NCBI GenBank assembly: GCA_012521105.1
Contig: JAAYNA010000028.1
Coordinates: 1 to 52,164, forward strand
DNA: 52,164 nt
Origin: Clostridiaceae bacterium
GTDB lineage: Bacteria > Bacillota > Clostridia > DSM-8532
Direction of reading: 5' to 3'
Shown here piece by piece: positions 35,291 to 44,158 of this stretch. Within the stretch, counting starts at the first letter, position 1; every line of letters starts with the position of its first letter. A program made the position numbers and the translations under genes. The notes beneath the pieces were generated by a model. It was not told where the DNA came from. It searched no databases and saw nothing but the letters and a program-made list of their open reading frames with translations.

Positions 35291-36214
35291 ATGACCGGAT
35301 CAAAGTTCTTGTTAATAAGAGAGATAGGAGCAGGATTGTGGAACGAAATACACCATGTTTTAACCCAACTGCTTATTGCTGAAATTCTGCAAAGAATTCC
35401 TGTTGTTTATTGGGGCAAAGGAAGTTTATATGCTTCTGCCGATGGATCCAACGCGTTTGAACAGTTTTTCCTGCCGATATCTGGCTTTTGCGTACAGGAT
35501 CTGGCCAGAGAGGAATTTTTCTTTTGCCCAGAAGGGTGGAACAGCGGGAATGTTTTTATGCCTAATCGGTGGGGGACGGAAGAAGGCAGGCATAAAGCAC
35601 CGGAACATTTGAAGCAGTGTGATGCCGACGTTTGCATCGTGGATAATTACATCGACATGGAAAAGATCATTCCTTTGATACCTGAAGGGCATTGGCTCTT
35701 CGGGCTGGAACGAAGGGATGTGTTTTACCACCTGATACGTAAATACATCTGTCTTCAAAAAGAGATCCAAACATCAATCGACACTTTCTACAATGAGAAT
35801 ATGAAAGGCACTCCTTTTTTGGCAGTGCATATCAGAAGCAGCGGCAAAATAAACGAGGTAAGGCACCTCCATGAGTTAAATGAGAGGTATCCCGGGGAAA
35901 TAGCAAAAGTTTTAAAGGAAAATCCTGGTTTAAGAATATTTTTAATGACCAACTGTATTGAAACCCTGGAAGAGTACACAGAAAGGTATGGAGAGCTTGT
36001 AACGTATACCGATTGCAGAAGGGTTCCCAGATACGGGCATGGCGTACATTTCCAACAGTATCGGGACAACTGGCTGAAAGGCTTAGAAATAATCCGGGAT
36101 ACATGGCTTGCTGCAAAATGTGACTTTTTTATTGGTAACGGATATTCCAATGTATCATTAGGCATCAGCGAATTAAAGAATTGGCAAAATGACAGAATCA
36201 AGCTCTTATATTGA
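35291..36214 (+). CDS. GT23/O-fucosyltransferase-like glycosyltransferase, paralogue A
   Basis: A 307-residue protein, one of four related genes here. The N-terminal block GAGLWNEIHHVLTQLLIAEI resembles the NodZ/FUT8 GxGxxxxxHH region. FLAVHIRSSGK corresponds to the HxRxxDK loop that grips GDP-fucose, but with Ser-Gly replacing the usual x-Asp. CDFFIGNGYSNVSLGISEL corresponds to the C-terminal SS/SN donor-binding stretch. No signal peptide or membrane helix is present, so it acts in the cytoplasm or on its inner face. It follows manC by 27 nt. A fucosyltransferase role is inferred from the fold-level motifs and the GDP-fucose genes; the acceptor is unknown. Confidence 0.7.
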   Translation: MTGSKFLLIREIGAGLWNEIHHVLTQLLIAEILQRIPVVYWGKGSLYASADGSNAFEQFFLPISGFCVQDLAREEFFFCPEGWNSGNVFMPNRWGTEEGRHKAPEHLKQCDADVCIVDNYIDMEKIIPLIPEGHWLFGLERRDVFYHLIRKYICLQKEIQTSIDTFYNENMKGTPFLAVHIRSSGKINEVRHLHELNERYPGEIAKVLKENPGLRIFLMTNCIETLEEYTERYGELVTYTDCRRVPRYGHGVHFQQYRDNWLKGLEIIRDTWLAAKCDFFIGNGYSNVSLGISELKNWQNDRIKLLY

Positions 36215-36233
36215 CTGAAAGGAGCAATGGTAA

Positions 36234-37199
36234 ATGGAAAAAAGCAAATTGATCGAAATGTATAAAACAATGCAGCTTATCCGCTTGATAGAGCAAAGGA
36301 TTAATGATGAATACAAGTATGACGAAATAAAAACACCAATCCATCTGTCCATAGGACAGGAGGCTGTTGCAGCAGGTGTTTGCATCCACCTTAGAAAAGA
36401 TGATTATATATTCGGCACCCATAGAAGCCATGCACAATATATCGCAAAAGGCGGGGATATCAAAAAAATGATTGCAGAGTTATACCTGAGAAAAACAGGA
36501 TGTGCGCGTGGCAGAGGCGGGTCAATGCATCTTGTCGATCCCGATGTGGGTATACTCGGTTCTTCTGCTATTGTTGGGGGCAGTATCCCGCTGGGAACGG
36601 GCACGGCCCTGGCATCAAAACTTATGAATAATGACAGGGTAACTGTGGTATTTTTTGGTGATGGTGCTGTTGATGAAGGTACATTCCATGAAAGCCTGAA
36701 CTTTGCTGCACTGAAAAAGCTGCCTGTGGTATATGTTTGCGAAAACAATTTTTATGCCATTAACTCACATCAGCTGTCAAGACAGGTGGGTGACAACATC
36801 TACAAATGGGCGCAGAATTATGGAATGCCGGGTTTTAGGATTGACGGAAACGATGTATTGGAAGTTTCGGATTATGCTCAGAAAGCTATATCCAGATGTA
36901 GGAGGGGCGAAGGGCCTACTTTTCTTGAATGCCTGACCTACAGGTGGAAAGGACACATCGGGACGGTGGACGACGTTGGGGACGGCTACAGACCCAGGGA
37001 AGAATATGACTATTGGGTTTCGAAATGCCCGATAAAATGGTTCTCTGAATTCCTTAAAGACACCGGAGTTCTAACAGATGAGCATATTAAAAATATAGAT
37101 CAGGAAATTTACGATCTGATAGATGAAGCATTCAATTATGCACAGAATTCTCCAAAGCCCTCACCTGATGAACTGCTGAATTTTGTATATGCAGACTAG
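36234..37199 (+). CDS. Thiamine-diphosphate-dependent E1 component, alpha subunit
   Basis: A 321-residue protein of the pyruvate/acetoin dehydrogenase E1-alpha family. The ThDP-Mg motif runs from FFGDGAVDEGTFHE to VCENNFYAIN. HRSHAQYIAKGG and the GRGGSMHLVD loop are also typical. It is paired with an E1-beta gene 99 nt downstream. No E2 acyltransferase or E3 is nearby and the cluster is otherwise devoted to activated sugars, so a standard oxidative dehydrogenase role is unlikely. Avilamycin AviB1/AviB2 are E1-like pairs thought to attach a two-carbon unit to a sugar. I infer something similar may happen here, but acetoin or another ketoacid metabolism cannot be excluded. Confidence 0.88.
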   Translation: MEKSKLIEMYKTMQLIRLIEQRINDEYKYDEIKTPIHLSIGQEAVAAGVCIHLRKDDYIFGTHRSHAQYIAKGGDIKKMIAELYLRKTGCARGRGGSMHLVDPDVGILGSSAIVGGSIPLGTGTALASKLMNNDRVTVVFFGDGAVDEGTFHESLNFAALKKLPVVYVCENNFYAINSHQLSRQVGDNIYKWAQNYGMPGFRIDGNDVLEVSDYAQKAISRCRRGEGPTFLECLTYRWKGHIGTVDDVGDGYRPREEYDYWVSKCPIKWFSEFLKDTGVLTDEHIKNIDQEIYDLIDEAFNYAQNSPKPSPDELLNFVYAD

Positions 37200-37298
37200 C
37201 ATGGTGTTTGGAAAGAAAACAAATAAAAAAATGCAATAAGTCGGACATTGCAAACATTGATGAAATAACTAAATAAATTATACAGGGAGGATATTTCT

Positions 37299-38342
37299 AT
37301 GCCGTGGACCACAGTTCAAGTAGAAAAACTGGATAACTTTTTTATAAAGGGCGATTCCACTGGTGACCGCGTGCTAACATACAGGGATGCACTGCATGAA
37401 GCCTTTGACCAATCAATGGAAAGGGATACGAAAGTATTTATCATGGGCGAAGGTGTGGATGATATAGCCGGCGTTTTTGGAACCACCAAAGGGTTAAAAG
37501 AAAAATATGGCTCAAACAGGGTATTTGATACTCCGATTGCTGAAAATTCGTTAACTGGGATAGCAGCCGGAGCAGCCATGGCGGGCTTAAGACCTGTATT
37601 TATTCATGCGCGGATGGATTTCTTGTTGCTTTCACTGGACCAATTGGTCAATCATGCATCCAAATGGTGTTATATGTTTGGGGGAAAGGTAAAGGTTCCT
37701 CTGGTAGTAAGGACCATCAGCGCCAGGGGATGGGGTTCGGGAGCTCAACATTCACAGTGTATCCAGGGAATGCTGATGAATGTCCCGGGTTTAAAAATTG
37801 TTGCTCCTGCTACTCCTTATGATGCAAAAGGATTAATGGTATCGGCCATTATCGATAATAATCCTGTTCTGTTTGTGGAACATCGATGGTTGCATAAAAC
37901 AACAGGAAATGTCCCCAAAGAGATGTATTCCATACCAATTGGCAAAGGTGTCATCCGCCGGGAAGGTGAGGATATAACTATTGTGGCTGTGTCCTATATG
38001 CTTGTTGAGGCATTGAAGGCCGCTGAAAAACTCCAGGAATCAGGTATATCCGCAGAAATAGTGGATCTACGTACATTGAAACCCTTTGATGAAGAAATTC
38101 TGTTAGAATCGGTTGCAAAAACTGGAAGGCTTTTAATCGCCGACACAGGATGCAAAACAGGCAGTGTGGCTTCAGAGATAGCTGCCTTTGCAGCTGAAAA
38201 AGCATTCCATCTGCTAAAAAAACCTGTCAAACGGGTTTGCTGTCCCGATACCCCCACACCCACCAGTGATGTGTTGGAGAAAGCTTTTTATCCTGGTGAT
38301 GAACATATTTTTAATGTAGCCATGAATCTTGTAAAAAAATGA
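37299..38342 (+). CDS. Thiamine-diphosphate-dependent E1 component, beta subunit
   Basis: A 347-residue E1-beta protein. The catalytic Glu that activates the ThDP ring is in TPIAENSLTGIAAGAAMAG. The transketolase central fold continues through RGWGSGAQHSQCIQGM and the C-terminal domain has VDLRTLKPFDEEILLESV. It follows GGGAGG. It would pair with the alpha subunit encoded just upstream to form an alpha2beta2 enzyme. An unusually long N-terminal leader (MPWTTVQVEKLDNFFIKG) precedes the typical LTYRDALHEAF start. Neighbours are a glycosyltransferase and an epimerase gene. Confidence 0.88.
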   Translation: MPWTTVQVEKLDNFFIKGDSTGDRVLTYRDALHEAFDQSMERDTKVFIMGEGVDDIAGVFGTTKGLKEKYGSNRVFDTPIAENSLTGIAAGAAMAGLRPVFIHARMDFLLLSLDQLVNHASKWCYMFGGKVKVPLVVRTISARGWGSGAQHSQCIQGMLMNVPGLKIVAPATPYDAKGLMVSAIIDNNPVLFVEHRWLHKTTGNVPKEMYSIPIGKGVIRREGEDITIVAVSYMLVEALKAAEKLQESGISAEIVDLRTLKPFDEEILLESVAKTGRLLIADTGCKTGSVASEIAAFAAEKAFHLLKKPVKRVCCPDTPTPTSDVLEKAFYPGDEHIFNVAMNLVKK

Positions 38343-38355
38343 AAGAGGGATTGTT

Positions 38356-39393
38356 ATGGACAGAATTATTGAACAGGATTGTCTTGAATATATTGAAAAA
38401 ATCGACATGACTCGGCTAAATAATAAAACCGTGTATATTACAGGGGCTAATGGATTGATTGGCACTTACTTGATATATATGCTGCATCTTGCCAATACTG
38501 TTAAAAAGACAGGTGTCAATATTGTTGCCATCAGCAAAAGCCCCCCCGGTAACCATCTACGGGACATTTTTAAGGAGCATTACACCTTTTATGCAACCGA
38601 TCTGAATGCCGCGGATAGCAGTTGTTTCGAAGCAAAAGCCGATTATATCGTCCATGGAGCAACTTATGCCCAGCCAAAAAAATTCATTCAGAACTATCTG
38701 GATACTATTCATCTGAATACAACTGTAACCGAGAAATTACTGAAAAAAGCAAAACAGGACAATGCAACAATGCTGTTTCTGAGTTCCTCGGAAATTTACG
38801 GTAATCCCGATGAAAAAAATATTCCTACCGGCGAAGATTATCCGGGCCTGTGTTCCCCTGTTGATGTACGGGCAATCTACTCCGAGTCAAAGCGTATGGG
38901 TGAAACCCTGTGTTTTGCTTACAGAAACTTTGAAGCTGTTAATGTAAAAATTGCCAGAATTTCCATGACCTATGGACCGGGTATTGGCTTGAATGACGAA
39001 AGAGTTCTTGCTCATTTTCTCAGGCAGGCCCTTCATGAAAACAGAATTGTTATGCTGGATGACGGAAGCAAAATCAGAACATTTTGTTATATTGCTGACT
39101 GCGTATTAATGCTGCTTTATATAATGCTCTACGGAAAAGACTTTGTATATAATGTGGGCGGAAAAGACAATATCACCATCCGTTCTCTTGCCGAAGAAAC
39201 ATGTCTGCTGACCGGAAGCGCATTATCCGAGGAGATTGCGCATAAAGAAAACATGAAGGATGTCAAGGTTTCCCCGAAGATGGTGAAGCTTGATATTTCA
39301 AAAGCCCTAACAGAGTTTCCTCTTCCACCGTTCAAGCCTTTCCGGGAGGGCTTAAGCCGCACAATTGAATGGAACAGGGCAAATTTTCTATAA
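38356..39393 (+). CDS. NAD-dependent epimerase/dehydratase (extended SDR)
   Basis: A 345-residue extended short-chain dehydrogenase for nucleotide sugars. The Rossmann motif is VYITGANGLIGTYLI, the serine of the catalytic site is in FLSSSEIYGNP and the YxxxK pair in IYSESKRMGE. FCYIADCVLMLLYI and VYNVGGKDNITI are typical of the C-terminal substrate part. It is closest in feel to dTDP-glucose dehydratase or UDP-glucuronate decarboxylase relatives, but its substrate is not clear. A 13-nt gap links it to the E1-beta gene, so it may reduce or epimerise the sugar product of the E1 pair. Confidence 0.85.
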   Translation: MDRIIEQDCLEYIEKIDMTRLNNKTVYITGANGLIGTYLIYMLHLANTVKKTGVNIVAISKSPPGNHLRDIFKEHYTFYATDLNAADSSCFEAKADYIVHGATYAQPKKFIQNYLDTIHLNTTVTEKLLKKAKQDNATMLFLSSSEIYGNPDEKNIPTGEDYPGLCSPVDVRAIYSESKRMGETLCFAYRNFEAVNVKIARISMTYGPGIGLNDERVLAHFLRQALHENRIVMLDDGSKIRTFCYIADCVLMLLYIMLYGKDFVYNVGGKDNITIRSLAEETCLLTGSALSEEIAHKENMKDVKVSPKMVKLDISKALTEFPLPPFKPFREGLSRTIEWNRANFL

Positions 39394-39471
39394 TTTTGCA
39401 CATAAAACAGCAGGTATACATAATATAAACGTGAGGAAGTATTTAACAGAAAATTGCGAGGTGAACCTTAC

Positions 39472-40653
39472 ATGGCGGGGGACAGATTCCTTTTGATTAA
39501 ACCCTGGAGTTACAGATTATGGTCTGATGTGGAGCATGTTCTTGGCCAACTTTTAATAGCAGAGATTACTAACCGTATACCTGTTGTTTTCTGGCCAACC
39601 CACTGCCTGCATAACGGATTTATTCATACAAACGGTTTTGAACTGTACTTTGAACCTGTATCAGATTACAGCATCTTCAATTTAACCCAACCTGAGTATA
39701 CCTTCTATCCACCTTTCTGGGATGCGGACAATCTGCTGGTGGAAGATACCTGCAAGGATACCTGGATGTATAGGAGCATCGGTGATTTTATCAGCAGTGA
39801 TGCCAATGTGGTGGTGGGAGATGTATATTTTTCAATATCTGAAATTATTCCTTTTGTAAAGAAGGATAATGCAGCATATGGCATGACATCCACAGAGATT
39901 TACCGCTACCTTTATAAAAAGTATATAAGAATAAAAAGAGATATTCTTACAGAGGTACAGGGATTTTACCAATCATGGCTCAGGGATGGACACCCCCTGC
40001 TGGCAGTTCATGTGCGGAGAGAAGAAGATGACATGATTGTTGATGTAAGAAAAGACAAAGCAGACGAGCGTTATTGGCACAGGAACAGCAGAAAATATGG
40101 AGTAAAATTTCCACTGGACCAGAAAAGAAAATATAGATTCCTCGGAAAAGGGAAAATGCTGAAGGCAAATACACAATACCATTCTGAGATCAATAAACTT
40201 ATCAACAGATATTCCATCAGGAAAATATTCCTTTTGACAGACAGCGAAGAAGTTATAGAGGAATACCGGAATATGTATGATGACATGATTGTGTTTACAG
40301 ACTGTAAGCGGTTATCGGGAAGCGATCCGGCATACAACCTGGAAAATCCTGTCGTGAAAAGAAGGCGCGGAATAGAAGTTATTAAGGATGCATGTCTGGC
40401 AGCTCAATGCGACTTTTTTATAGGTAACGATTTCTCAAGCCTGTCCAGGGCAATATCCAGGATAAAAGACTGGCCCGAAGGAAATATCAAACTTCTTTTC
40501 CGCCGAAGGGAAAAACGCAAATACCCCATAAATGTAAAAATGATTGTATCGGGCAATAAAAAAATATTCGGTACATTTGTGGAGTTTATAAAAAAGTTTT
40601 ATCTCAAAATAAAGAAAAAACTTGGTATTGGGGGTGCTGAAAATGACAACTGA
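39472..40653 (+). CDS. GT23/O-fucosyltransferase-like glycosyltransferase, paralogue B
   Basis: A 393-residue paralogue of the protein encoded at 35291. The shared N-terminus is DRFLLIKPWSYRLWSDVEHVLGQLLIAEI and the shared C-terminus CDFFIGNDFSSLSRAISRI. The donor loop reads LLAVHVRREEDD, lacking the final Asp-Lys spacing, and an insertion of about 40 residues rich in Lys/Arg follows it. A basic, amphipathic tail of about 50 residues may contact the membrane. The ATG follows GAGGTG. It overlaps the next gene by 11 nt. The reaction is inferred by homology to the family; the acceptor is unknown. Confidence 0.68.
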   Translation: MAGDRFLLIKPWSYRLWSDVEHVLGQLLIAEITNRIPVVFWPTHCLHNGFIHTNGFELYFEPVSDYSIFNLTQPEYTFYPPFWDADNLLVEDTCKDTWMYRSIGDFISSDANVVVGDVYFSISEIIPFVKKDNAAYGMTSTEIYRYLYKKYIRIKRDILTEVQGFYQSWLRDGHPLLAVHVRREEDDMIVDVRKDKADERYWHRNSRKYGVKFPLDQKRKYRFLGKGKMLKANTQYHSEINKLINRYSIRKIFLLTDSEEVIEEYRNMYDDMIVFTDCKRLSGSDPAYNLENPVVKRRRGIEVIKDACLAAQCDFFIGNDFSSLSRAISRIKDWPEGNIKLLFRRREKRKYPINVKMIVSGNKKIFGTFVEFIKKFYLKIKKKLGIGGAENDN

Positions 40654-41731
40654 TCGGTTCCTGCTCATAAAAAGCTGGGGTTGTGGTTTCTGGTCAGATG
40701 TTGACCATGTGATGGGACAGCTACTGGCTGCTGAGCTGACCAACCGTATTCCTGTAGTTTATTGGGGACCAAACAGCCTGTATTCCGAATCTTTTAAAGG
40801 GAATGCCTTTGAACTATATTTTGAACCTGTATCGAATTATACAGTGGAAGAACTGGCGAGACCCGGTTATACTTATTATCCTCCCATCTGGAATGATAAT
40901 AACCTAATGGTAGAGGATTTGGACAAAGTTGCCTGGGCTTATCGTAACCTGGGCGATATGATGCTTAGCAATGCCAATGTGGTGGTAAGTGACACTCACT
41001 ATTTTATTCGCCCGTTGCTTCCCTTCATCCCAAAAAACCACTGGGCTTACGGAATGACCGCCCATCAGATATACCGGTGCCTGTTTGACAAGTATATAAG
41101 ATTGAAACCCGATATCCAGAAAGAAATACTTGAGTTTTATGATGAATTTATGAAGGATGAAAAACCGCTGCTCGGAGTTCACATTCGTGGTGGCGACAAG
41201 GTAAAGGAAGTTGAGAACCTGTCCCACCTGAACAGTAGATATCACCAAACAATACGAAACTTTGTCAAACAGTATGATATTAAAAAAATACTGCTATTAA
41301 CAGATTGTGAAGAAATTCTTATAGATTTTCAAAAGCGTTACGGTAAGCTGCTAATCTTTACAGATTGTAAAAGGGGACAGATCAGTGATACTCAAAATGC
41401 TCCCCATCTTACCAGTTATTCCGAAAAAAGGCGCAAAGGAATAGAGATCATCAAAGATACCTACCTGGCTTCGATGTGTGACTTTTTTATAGGCAATGGG
41501 TATTCAAATGTATCATACACGGTAAAACGCCTGAGGGATTGGCCCGACAACAATATTGTCCTTTTTTACAGGGATTTGAAGCATGAACTTAAGCTGGCCA
41601 GAAAACGTGTGAAAGCCGACCGGAGGAGAAGAAAATCCGAAAAAATGCGCCATTTATCAGAATATCCTGAATTATACGGAGGTGTTAATACGTATGCTGA
41701 ACCGATACCTGCTAATAAAATCATTGGGTAA
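40643..41731 (+). CDS. GT23/O-fucosyltransferase-like glycosyltransferase, paralogue C
   Basis: A 362-residue member of the family. It alone keeps the full HxRxxDK donor motif: LLGVHIRGGDKVKEV (His180 to Lys186). The N-terminal SWGCGFWSDVDHVMGQLL and C-terminal CDFFIGNGYSNVSYTVKRL blocks complete the pattern of NodZ/FUT8-type transferases. A very basic tail (KRVKADRRRRKSEKMR) is unlike paralogue A. The start lies inside the end of paralogue B, and its end overlaps paralogue D by 38 nt, so the three are co-translated. It is the best candidate of the four for a working fucosyltransferase. Confidence 0.72.
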   Translation: MTTDRFLLIKSWGCGFWSDVDHVMGQLLAAELTNRIPVVYWGPNSLYSESFKGNAFELYFEPVSNYTVEELARPGYTYYPPIWNDNNLMVEDLDKVAWAYRNLGDMMLSNANVVVSDTHYFIRPLLPFIPKNHWAYGMTAHQIYRCLFDKYIRLKPDIQKEILEFYDEFMKDEKPLLGVHIRGGDKVKEVENLSHLNSRYHQTIRNFVKQYDIKKILLLTDCEEILIDFQKRYGKLLIFTDCKRGQISDTQNAPHLTSYSEKRRKGIEIIKDTYLASMCDFFIGNGYSNVSYTVKRLRDWPDNNIVLFYRDLKHELKLARKRVKADRRRRKSEKMRHLSEYPELYGGVNTYAEPIPANKIIG

Positions 41732-42650
41732 GAGTATTTGGGCAGATGTGGATCATGTTATGTGCCAGCTTCTTGCAGCAGAATTGACCAACCGGACTCC
41801 GATAGTGTACTGGGGTATGGAGAGCCTGTATAGTGAGTCCATTACTACAAATGCATATGAGTTGTTTTTCGAGCCGGTTTCAAATTTTACTGTTCATGAA
41901 GTTATCCGACCCGAGTATTCTTTTTATCCACCTGTATGGAATTTGGAAAATATTCTTGCAGAAGACAGTGACAGGTATAAAATGGAGCATCGGGATTTGA
42001 AAAGCCTGATGAAAAGTGAAGCAAATATAGTTGTCAGTGATATATACTATCCATTGAGCTCAATATTGGCATGGACCAACAGGGCACATTGGTCTTTTGG
42101 GAAAACTCCCTATCAGGTGTATCGGCATCTTTTTGACAAATATCTGAAGCCAAAACCTGAAGTGAAGAGGGAAATTAAAAAATACATTAATACAAATCCC
42201 AACTTCAGAGATGAAAAACCAATACTTGGGGTTCACTGCCGTTCAAACGCCATAGTGAATGAAGTGGCACAGCTTTATGATTTGAATGAATTATATAAAC
42301 CCTATATCTGGCATTATATTGAACGGTATAACATAAGACATCTCTTTTTGATAACCGATTCTAAAAAAATACTGAAGCAGTATAAAAAACTGTATGACAT
42401 AAATGGTATGCTTTTATATACCGATAGCAACAAAAGGCCTCTAAAGGAACGAATACCCACATATCTTCAGGATTATCCAAATAAAAGACACAAAGGTGTA
42501 GAGCTTATCAAAGATACCATTGAAGTCATAAAGGACACATACCTTGCTTCACAATGTGACTTTTTTATTGGTAATGGTTATTCAAACCTGTCGAATACGG
42601 TGATGAGGCTGAAGGATTGGCATGAAACCAATATAAAGCTGCTATATTAA
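41694..42650 (+). CDS. GT23/O-fucosyltransferase-like glycosyltransferase, paralogue D
   Basis: A 318-residue family member. It shares the SIWADVDHVMCQLLAAELTNR start and CDFFIGNGYSNLSNTVMRL end. The donor loop is ILGVHCRSNAIVNEV, so His and Arg are kept but Asp-Lys is lost. Just before the last motif it carries a seven-residue in-frame tandem duplication (IKDTIEVIKDTY, versus IKDTY in paralogue C). The ATG at 41694 follows ACGGAGG; a GTG at 41682 overlaps that site. It is the last of three overlapping transferase genes. Confidence 0.68.
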   Translation: MLNRYLLIKSLGKSIWADVDHVMCQLLAAELTNRTPIVYWGMESLYSESITTNAYELFFEPVSNFTVHEVIRPEYSFYPPVWNLENILAEDSDRYKMEHRDLKSLMKSEANIVVSDIYYPLSSILAWTNRAHWSFGKTPYQVYRHLFDKYLKPKPEVKREIKKYINTNPNFRDEKPILGVHCRSNAIVNEVAQLYDLNELYKPYIWHYIERYNIRHLFLITDSKKILKQYKKLYDINGMLLYTDSNKRPLKERIPTYLQDYPNKRHKGVELIKDTIEVIKDTYLASQCDFFIGNGYSNLSNTVMRLKDWHETNIKLLY

Positions 42651-42676
42651 AGAACTGTTTTCAAGGGAGAGGAGGG

Positions 42677-43615
42677 ATGATTTTGAATTCCAATGAATTA
42701 AGATATATTGAATTAATCAAGAGTAAATTTCCCCAGCTGGATTTGTCAAAAATTGAATTCAATAAAACCGACGGGAGTTACAGTGATATTGCCATTGTAA
42801 ATAATGAAGTGGTGTTCAAGTTTACAAAGTATGACTGGAGTGCTGTATTCTTGAGAAACGAAACTGAAGTGACAGGCTTTATCCGTAAATTTATTACCCT
42901 GCCTTTGCCTGAATCTGAGTTGATTTATCCAAACGTATCCAGACGCAATTTTATAAAAGGTTCGCCACTATACCGCAGTATTTTGCTGAAATTGGATTTC
43001 CATACCCAGGACGCAATTGCCAGGCAGATTGCGACTTTTTTGAAAGAATTGCATACCATCCCGGTGAAAAAAGCGCAACACGCAGGAATCGGGGATTCGC
43101 AAATGAACCGGACACGGGAAGACTGGCTTGCTGAACTGGATACTATGCAGAGAAAAATATCCCCCTACTGTACTGATTATGTAAAAGAGTATTTACGGCA
43201 GATTATTCAGCCTGCCACCGATAATGAGGAATTTTTTACATTCCAGCCCGTAATTATTCACGGGGAATTAACACCTAACCATATACTGTTTGATAAACCG
43301 TCCCGAAAAATTAGCGGCATAATAGGTTTTGCCAATGCGGGCTTTGGTGATCCCGCCTTTGATTTTGGAATGCTTCTGGATCATTTAGGAGAGAATTTCC
43401 TCATGCGGATGCATAAATACTATCCTATATCTCCTGAGAATCTCGACAGAGCCAGATTTTATGCTTATATCAGCACTTTCCTGTGGTTCAGCGACGTTTG
43501 TGACATGATTACAACGCGGGATTTTTCGCGTTTCGAAGTTCTGGCAAAGGACAGGGATATTTCTCCTTTGGGTTCTTTTCCCCAAGTGGTTAGGGTTAAG
43601 CCGTCAAAAAAATGA
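42677..43615 (+). CDS. Aminoglycoside-phosphotransferase-fold protein with degenerate active site
   Basis: A 312-residue protein of the APH/choline kinase-like family, the fold also used by CotS-type spore coat proteins. The catalytic loop, normally HGDLxxxN, reads IIHGELTPNHIL, and the metal-binding IDF reads IIGFANAGFGDPAFDFG, with Gly for the key Asp. The ATP-site N-lobe is recognisable (NNEVVFKF, with Lys). Both catalytic acids are therefore altered, Asp to Glu and Asp to Gly, so it may bind nucleotide without efficient phosphotransfer. It follows paralogue D by 26 nt and precedes the second DivIVA. The role is unknown. Confidence 0.75.
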   Translation: MILNSNELRYIELIKSKFPQLDLSKIEFNKTDGSYSDIAIVNNEVVFKFTKYDWSAVFLRNETEVTGFIRKFITLPLPESELIYPNVSRRNFIKGSPLYRSILLKLDFHTQDAIARQIATFLKELHTIPVKKAQHAGIGDSQMNRTREDWLAELDTMQRKISPYCTDYVKEYLRQIIQPATDNEEFFTFQPVIIHGELTPNHILFDKPSRKISGIIGFANAGFGDPAFDFGMLLDHLGENFLMRMHKYYPISPENLDRARFYAYISTFLWFSDVCDMITTRDFSRFEVLAKDRDISPLGSFPQVVRVKPSKK

Positions 43616-43682
43616 TTTGTGACATCCGGGCGGGATTATGAATAAAATATTGTTACAGGAATATATATTGGGAGGTGGTCGA

Positions 43683-44135
43683 GTGAATTACACCTCTACA
43701 GATTTAAGCCGCCTTGCAATCAGGGGAGTTCTTTTTGACGGATACAACAAAAAGCAAGTGGATAGTCTGCTTGCAAAAATTATTGAAGACTATAACGAGA
43801 TGAATAACAATATTCATGAGCTGAAATGTCAGATATCAACTTTAAACGAAACGGTACAGCATTACAGGGTCCTTGAAGAATCCCTGCAGCACTCCATCCT
43901 GGTTGCACAGCATACTGCTGAACAAATCAAGGCAAATGCATGCGACAAGGCAAAAAACATTATTGATGAAGCAGAATTAAAAGCACAAAAAATCATTGAT
44001 GAAGCTACTAATGAGGCCCGTAATATTCAGACTAAATATGAACAGCTCAAAAATGAAGTATTTACCTTCAAAACAAAATCGGAAGCATTGCTCCAGGCTC
44101 AGATAGATGTTCTTAAACAACTGTTTTCCGAATAA
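43683..44135 (+). CDS. DivIVA paralogue in the glycosylation cluster
   Basis: A 150-residue coiled-coil protein clearly related to the housekeeping DivIVA at 21958: MNYTSTDLSRLAIRG against MNFTPNDLSNIVFRR, AKIIEDYNEM against QKIIEDYSDY, and a shared NACDKAKNIIDEAELKAQKIIDEA-like tail. The start is GTG, 5 nt after GGGAGGTGG; an upstream in-frame ATG at 43638 lacks the DivIVA N-terminus. It is the last plus-strand gene before a hairpin. DivIVA proteins recruit partners to negatively curved membrane, so it may target the cluster's enzymes or their product to a pole or to the spore. That is inference. Confidence 0.88.
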   Translation: MNYTSTDLSRLAIRGVLFDGYNKKQVDSLLAKIIEDYNEMNNNIHELKCQISTLNETVQHYRVLEESLQHSILVAQHTAEQIKANACDKAKNIIDEAELKAQKIIDEATNEARNIQTKYEQLKNEVFTFKTKSEALLQAQIDVLKQLFSE

Positions 44136-44158
44136 AAGAGTATCTCCCGAAAAGGTAA

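Noticed and set aside
36234..38342. A normal pyruvate or acetoin dehydrogenase operon
   Set aside because: E2, lipoyl-domain and E3 genes are absent and the neighbours are all nucleotide-sugar or glycosyltransferase genes. It is not excluded that partners lie elsewhere.
43638..43682. ATG at 43638 as the start of the DivIVA paralogue
   Set aside because: The extra 15 residues do not match DivIVA, while the GTG at 43683 has a strong ribosome site and gives an N-terminus aligning with the other DivIVA.
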